A stretch of DNA of 17,550 bases. It comes from Promineifilum sp. (GTDB lineage Bacteria; Chloroflexota; Anaerolineae; Promineifilales; Promineifilaceae). The notes beneath the pieces are model-generated. The model was not told the origin of the DNA. It made no database searches and was given only the letters and a program-made list of their open reading frames with translations. Each line of letters starts with the position of its first letter. Within the stretch, counting starts at the first letter, position 1. The translations under genes were made by a program, and so were the position numbers. This document shows, piece by piece, positions 14,574 to 17,550 of this stretch. The stretch is from NCBI GenBank assembly GCA_020634335.1, contig JACKBY010000034.1, positions 1 through 17,550 of the forward strand, written 5' to 3'.

Positions 14574-14697
14574 CTCAGGTCTGATTCAAACGCCAATGAA
14601 ATTCATCCACTGTTTTTCGCGGATGCAGTGATTGCATGTTTGCGTCTTTATCATCTTGGCCCGGTTTATAGAGAGGGTGTGGTTTGGATCGAGGGAT

Positions 14698-14732
14698 AAA
14701 CAAAAGAGGTTACAGATAACCCCGTAACCTCT
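14698..14732 (-). terminator. Intrinsic terminator of tRNA-Gln
   Basis: On the minus strand a perfect 9-bp stem, AGAGGTTAC (14732-14724) with GTAACCTCT (14713-14705), encloses a 10-base loop and is followed by TTTTGTT. It lies about 37 bases after the 3' end of the tRNA. It should end the tRNA transcript before the arg cluster, whose first gene begins 125 bases further on. Confidence 0.82.
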
Positions 14733-14769
14733 GCGATTTGGACGTTGATCGTCCCTCATCTTTTTATAG

Positions 14770-14842
14770 CTGAGGGCGGTGGGCTCGAACCACCAACCTT
14801 CCGGGTCAGAGCCGGACGTTCTGCCAATTGAACTAGCCCTCA
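14770..14842 (-). tRNA. tRNA-Gln (anticodon CTG)
   Basis: The minus strand folds into a complete 73-base cloverleaf. The acceptor TGAGGGC pairs with GCCCTCA and the D-stem is GTTC/GAAC. The anticodon stem TCCGG/CCGGA holds loop CTCTGAC (anticodon CTG, reading CAG), and the T-arm is GGTGG-TTCGAGC-CCACC. The first pair is U1-A72 and the discriminator base is G (14770), both typical of bacterial glutamine tRNA. CCA is not encoded. A promoter with consensus -10 lies four to five bases upstream of the expected start, and an intrinsic terminator follows. No repeat or integrase is nearby, so it does not appear to be used as an integration site. Confidence 0.96.
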
Positions 14843-14852
14843 ATGTGGGCGG

Positions 14853-14881
14853 ATTATAGCATCCGGTCGGCCGTTGGGCAA
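14853..14881 (-). promoter_or_regulatory. Promoter of tRNA-Gln
   Basis: On the minus strand the -35 is TTGCCC (14881-14876, 4 of 6), followed by a 17-base spacer and a perfect TATAAT -10 (14858-14853). The -10 is preceded by TGC, an extended -10. Transcription would start about seven bases downstream, only about four bases before the mature tRNA 5' end. Confidence 0.8.
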
Positions 14882-14925
14882 CAATTCGAGCTCGGACGAT
14901 TCCCTGTAAACCCGATCTTTGGGCC

Positions 14926-15402
14926 TCAATCGGCGCTGCTGAGCTGCGTCAGATCGGGAATGTGATCGGCATAGTGGTCATAGGTGTTGACGGCGATCCA
15001 GTTGTAGAACGGTTCCCCTTCGGTCCACGCAAATCGCTGCGGATCGAACAGGTCTTCTTCCGGGGCGGTTTTCGCTATCGCCAGCAGCGCTTCGTAGGCT
15101 TCCAGTTCGTTTACCTGGACGATCGCCAGCGGGAGCAATTGATTATCCTCATAGACACGGGCATTAAGCTCGTCCAGGGTATCGTCGCTGATCAAATCCT
15201 CGGGCTTTTCGCCACTGGTGAGGATCTCGTATAACGTCACCATGCGACGCTCCCAGAACCCGAAGTGGGCGATGATGTCCTTGATAGACCAGCCGTTAGG
15301 CAGCAGCGGCTCCGACAGATCGTGCTTGTTCAAAGGTTTGAGAGCATTTTCGAGTTCTGCCCGGCCGTCGTGCATGTGACTCAGCAATTCGGTGCGATCC
15401 AT
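14926..15402 (-). CDS. ClbS/DfsB family four-helix bundle protein (DinB-like)
   Basis: This is a 158-residue soluble protein of the DinB-like superfamily, ClbS/DfsB branch. MDRTELLSHMHDGRAELENAL begins the first helix. NGWSIKDIIAHFGFWERRMV (36-55) carries the first conserved histidine (H46), and NTYDHYADHI near the C-terminus supplies H143 and H147, the usual metal-site positions. The start is well supported by AGGAGG (15413-15408 on the minus strand) five bases before the ATG. ClbS itself is a colibactin self-protection protein, but most relatives have no known role and no genotoxin genes are present here, so I assign the fold only. The gene diverges from the MFS gene across a 200-base intergenic region. 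Confidence 0.82.
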   Translation of the reverse strand: MDRTELLSHMHDGRAELENALKPLNKHDLSEPLLPNGWSIKDIIAHFGFWERRMVTLYEILTSGEKPEDLISDDTLDELNARVYEDNQLLPLAIVQVNELEAYEALLAIAKTAPEEDLFDPQRFAWTEGEPFYNWIAVNTYDHYADHIPDLTQLSSAD

Positions 15403-15442
15403 TTTTGCCTCCTACGAAATTGACAAGCGAAATCGGAACGCA

Positions 15443-15471
15443 AGTATAACCCTGAGTGGCGCGGATTGGAA
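15443..15471 (-). promoter_or_regulatory. Possible promoter of the ClbS-like gene
   Basis: On the minus strand the -10 TATACT (15448-15443, 5 of 6) is preceded by 17 bases and a poor -35 TTCCAA (15471-15466, 3 of 6). Transcription would start roughly 35 bases before the ATG at 15402. The -35 is weak, so this is tentative. Confidence 0.35.
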
Positions 15472-15539
15472 ACGTGGGCCGGTCGCTCACTTTTCGTCCA
15501 ACTATTCGTAACATGGTTTACATTCTGCCGCTCTCCATG

Positions 15540-15548
15540 TGGTAGAAT
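15540..15548 (+). promoter_or_regulatory. Extended -10 promoter for the MFS gene
   Basis: TGGTAGAAT combines a TGn extension with a -10 hexamer TAGAAT (5 of 6). The nearest -35-like hexamer, TTTACA at 15517-15522, sits 20 bases upstream, too far for a normal spacer, so the extended -10 would carry most of the recognition. The leader contains a 6-bp hairpin, AGGCCC-ACGAC-GGGCCT (15572-15588), before the ATG at 15603. Confidence 0.4.
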
Positions 15549-15602
15549 AGACGATTATCTAACTTAATTATAGGCCCACGACGGGCCTTCCTGTTATCGT
15601 TT

Positions 15603-16916
15603 ATGGCTATTTCATTCGCGTCTTCCAAAGCTCGTCCCGTACCGGCCGCGCATCGCCGGAACTTCAACCATCTGATATTGGATATCGCCTGGTTTGGCGT
15701 GCTCAACGGCAGCGCCGTGGCCTTTGTCGCCGTCTATGCGACTCGCCTGGGTGCCAGCGCCTTCCAACTGGGTCTGCTAAACGCCATGCCGGCTGTCGTC
15801 AACTTGCTCTTTGCCTTGCCGGCTGGTCGTTGGCTACAAGCTCGACCCATCAGCCGGGCAACGTTCTATTCGTCGGTTGCTCATCGCTGGTTCTATCTGC
15901 TGTGGGTTTTTCTACCATTTTTCTTTGGGCCGACGGAGCAGGTGTGGTTGCTGGTGCTGCTGACGGTTCTCATGAGCATTCCCGGTACCGCGCTGGCTAT
16001 TGGCTTCAACGGCATGTTTGCGGCTACTGTGCCGCCGGACTGGCGCGCGCAGGTGGTGGGGGTGCGCAATGCCGCCTATGCATTAACATCGATCATCGTC
16101 ACGTTGATCGCCGGCCGTTTGCTCGACGCCATGCCTTTTCCCCTTGGGTATCAACTCGTTTTTCTCATAGGGTTTGCCGGCGCGGCCATGAGCAGCCTGC
16201 ACTTGTGGCTGGTGCGCCCGGCCGACGAACATCGCCGGCCCGCCAACGGCAAGAGTTTGGGCGACTGGGCGCAGCCGGGGGTCATGAGCATGTGGCAAAG
16301 CCTGCGGATGACCGTCGGTTTGCGTTTCTTGATGCGTCAGAAACCGCTCGAGAGTCACTGGTTTAGCCCCCTCAAGGATTTTTCCTATCGTCGCGTGCTG
16401 CTTCTGGTCTTCGCGGTCCATCTGGCGCTTTATCTGGCTGTGCCTTTGTTTCCCATCTATCTGGTGCGCGAATTGGCCCTGAACGATCAGGTCATTGGGC
16501 TGGGAAACAGTATTTTCTATGTGGCCCTTTTCCTTGCTTCCGCGCGTTTGGACACAGTTACGCGGCGCTTGGGCAACAGGCGAACAATGGCCTTAGGGGT
16601 GCTCATCATTAGTCTGTACCCGGCTCTCCTGTCGTTGGCCGATGACGCGGTTCTATACCTGGTCGCCTCGATCATGGGCGGTGCGGGTTGGGCGCTGGCG
16701 GGTGGGGCGGTTGGCAATTTCGTGCTGGAGAAGACGCCCGACGACAGCCGGCCATCCTATCTGGCCTGGTACAATATGTCTTTGCAGGCGGGAATTCTGC
16801 TGGGGGCGCTCATCGCCCCGGTGATGGCCGGGTGGTGGGGGCTGACCTTTGGATTGGCTTTCGCGGCCGTCTGCCGCTTTCTGACGGGACTGGCTATCTG
16901 GCGAACAAACGAATAA
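15603..16916 (+). CDS. Major facilitator superfamily transporter
   Basis: This is a 437-residue integral membrane protein of the MFS type, with two blocks of hydrophobic helices (about residues 20-205 and 260-435). A cytoplasmic central loop rich in charge joins them (RPADEHRRPANGKSLGDWAQ and following). Family-like features are the loop GRWLQARPISR after the second helix, corresponding to MFS motif A, and the matching loop RLDTVTRRLGNRRTM in the second half. The helix-4/5 region contains GVRNAAYALTSIIVTLIAGR, usual in drug- or sugar-type exporters, but no substrate can be named from sequence. The ATG lacks a clear Shine-Dalgarno; an extended -10 promoter precedes it. It converges on the universal stress protein gene with seven bases between stop codons. 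MFS membership is firm; direction and substrate are unknown. Confidence 0.87.
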   Translation: MAISFASSKARPVPAAHRRNFNHLILDIAWFGVLNGSAVAFVAVYATRLGASAFQLGLLNAMPAVVNLLFALPAGRWLQARPISRATFYSSVAHRWFYLLWVFLPFFFGPTEQVWLLVLLTVLMSIPGTALAIGFNGMFAATVPPDWRAQVVGVRNAAYALTSIIVTLIAGRLLDAMPFPLGYQLVFLIGFAGAAMSSLHLWLVRPADEHRRPANGKSLGDWAQPGVMSMWQSLRMTVGLRFLMRQKPLESHWFSPLKDFSYRRVLLLVFAVHLALYLAVPLFPIYLVRELALNDQVIGLGNSIFYVALFLASARLDTVTRRLGNRRTMALGVLIISLYPALLSLADDAVLYLVASIMGGAGWALAGGAVGNFVLEKTPDDSRPSYLAWYNMSLQAGILLGALIAPVMAGWWGLTFGLAFAAVCRFLTGLAIWRTNE

Positions 16917-16923
16917 GTTCGGA

Positions 16924-17550
16924 TCAGCGCACGACCAGGATGGCCCGATCAACGTCCAGCACCAACTCATGGGCCAGGTCATCCAGCAAGAAGCGCGGCA
17001 GACCTTCATCGCGGTGCGCGCCGATGACGACCAGATCATAATCGTCGGAGCGCGCTTCGTCGGCGATTTCGTCGACGATCAATCCATGCCGCACCTTGGC
17101 GTGAAGATCCAACTCCATCTCTTCCAGATAGGCCATGTCCTGTTCCAGGAGGGCGCCTTCCGGCGCGCCGGCCTCGATCAGTTGCTCGGCCGTGAAGAGC
17201 AAGTCCTCGCCTCGAATTCCGGGGGCGGCGCTGATCTGGGACATCACGTGCAAGACGGTGACGTCGGTGGCGTTTTTCAGGATGGCCGGCAGGCGCATCC
17301 GAAAGAGTTTCAGGAGGGAAGGCGATTTTGCGCCGCTATCGCAAATGAGCATGCGGCGTAACGGTTGGGCTTCCCGCTTGGCGATCAACACCGGCAGCGT
17401 CGTCCGGGCGACGACCTTTTGCGTTACCAGGCCGCGAATACGAGTCAACAGAGGCCGGGAGACGCGCTGCCCCATCACGATGAGATCGTAGTTGCCTGAT
17501 TCTCCTTCGGCCACGATCTCTTCCCATGGTTGGCCGACGCGCGTCTTATA
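16924..17550 (-). CDS. Tandem-domain universal stress protein (5' end outside window)
   Basis: This is a partial UspA-family protein. The frame is open to the window edge, and the extra codons upstream of the first in-window GTG (17514) read VGQPWEEIVAEGESGNYDLI. That is normal UspA sequence, so the GTG is internal and the gene begins beyond 17550. The visible part holds the C-terminal half of a first UspA domain (NYDLIVMGQRVSRP... to LPVLIAKRE) and a complete second domain. The second domain starts near LRRMLICDSGAKSPSLLKLF and ends DYDLVVIGAHRDEGLPRFLL...DRAILVVR. The usual nucleotide-binding glycine motif (G2xG9xG-S/T) after VIG is not conserved in the second domain, so that half may not bind ATP. 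The gene is convergent with the MFS gene. It is a cytoplasmic stress-linked protein by family; a specific role cannot be given. Confidence 0.85.
   Translation of the reverse strand, partial: YKTRVGQPWEEIVAEGESGNYDLIVMGQRVSRPLLTRIRGLVTQKVVARTTLPVLIAKREAQPLRRMLICDSGAKSPSLLKLFRMRLPAILKNATDVTVLHVMSQISAAPGIRGEDLLFTAEQLIEAGAPEGALLEQDMAYLEEMELDLHAKVRHGLIVDEIADEARSDDYDLVVIGAHRDEGLPRFLLDDLAHELVLDVDRAILVVR

Noticed and set aside
14770..14842. tRNA-Gln as an integration site for a mobile element
   Set aside because: No partial tRNA copy, integrase or phage gene is present nearby; the flanking genes are housekeeping genes.
15572..15588. AGGCCC-ACGAC-GGGCCT hairpin as a terminator or riboswitch before the MFS gene
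   Set aside because: The stem is short, the downstream sequence is not a T-tract, and no larger aptamer-like fold is visible. It is kept only as a note in the leader.
16924..17514. GTG at 17514 as the true start of the universal stress protein
   Set aside because: The frame continues upstream to the window edge and the extra codons encode typical UspA sequence, so the domain would be cut in half by that start.

Overview
The window reads as ordinary chromosomal DNA from a GC-rich, probably free-living bacterium. The gene content suggests Chloroflexota (Anaerolineae-like): a DtxR-type regulator fused to a FeoA domain, an ArgA-like GNAT next to argG, a YwiC-like membrane protein, and a tRNA without an encoded CCA. 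That placement is inference; no marker gene in the window settles it. I see no phage, transposon, CRISPR array, rRNA or integration signature, and no gap between genes longer than about 200 bases.

Region 1 (1-4622) is a ferric-iron ABC importer. It holds a lipoprotein binding protein (fbpA-like), a fused double-domain permease (fbpB-like) and an ATPase with a C-terminal TOBE-like part (fbpC-like), followed by an overlapping nitroreductase-family flavoprotein. The permease has its own good promoter at 1191-1220, with a perfect CCTTAAGG palindrome in the spacer where a metal-responsive repressor could sit.

Region 2 (4796-5449) is a single-gene regulator: an excisionase/MerR-like winged HTH joined to an all-helical C-terminal domain. 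It has its own promoter at 4725-4753.

Region 3 (5497-10063) is a ferrous-iron (Feo) operon whose members mostly overlap by 1-4 bases: DtxR-FeoA regulator, a membrane-anchored four-cysteine FeoA-like protein, FeoB, FeoC and a YwiC-like membrane protein. Its promoter carries GGTTCACCT and GGTTAACCT, 24 bp apart, in the spacer and at the expected transcription start. This fits autoregulation by the DtxR protein, which keeps the Cys/Met metal ligands typical of iron-type members. Regions 1 and 3 together form an iron acquisition locus covering Fe(III) and Fe(II).

Region 4 (10065-14573, minus strand) is an arginine biosynthesis cluster read GNAT - argG - argJ - argH. The GNAT and argG lie in one unbroken 613-codon frame, yet argG has its own strong Shine-Dalgarno and start inside it. 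This is the most unusual gene structure in the window.

Region 5 (14698-17550) holds a tRNA-Gln(CTG) with promoter and intrinsic terminator, a ClbS/DfsB (DinB-like) four-helix protein, a divergent MFS transporter, and a tandem-domain universal stress protein cut by the right edge. I found no clearly undescribed multi-gene system. The best leads are the GNAT-argG reading frame, the cysteine-bearing membrane FeoA-like protein, the YwiC-like protein in a Feo operon, and the two candidate metal-dependent operators.
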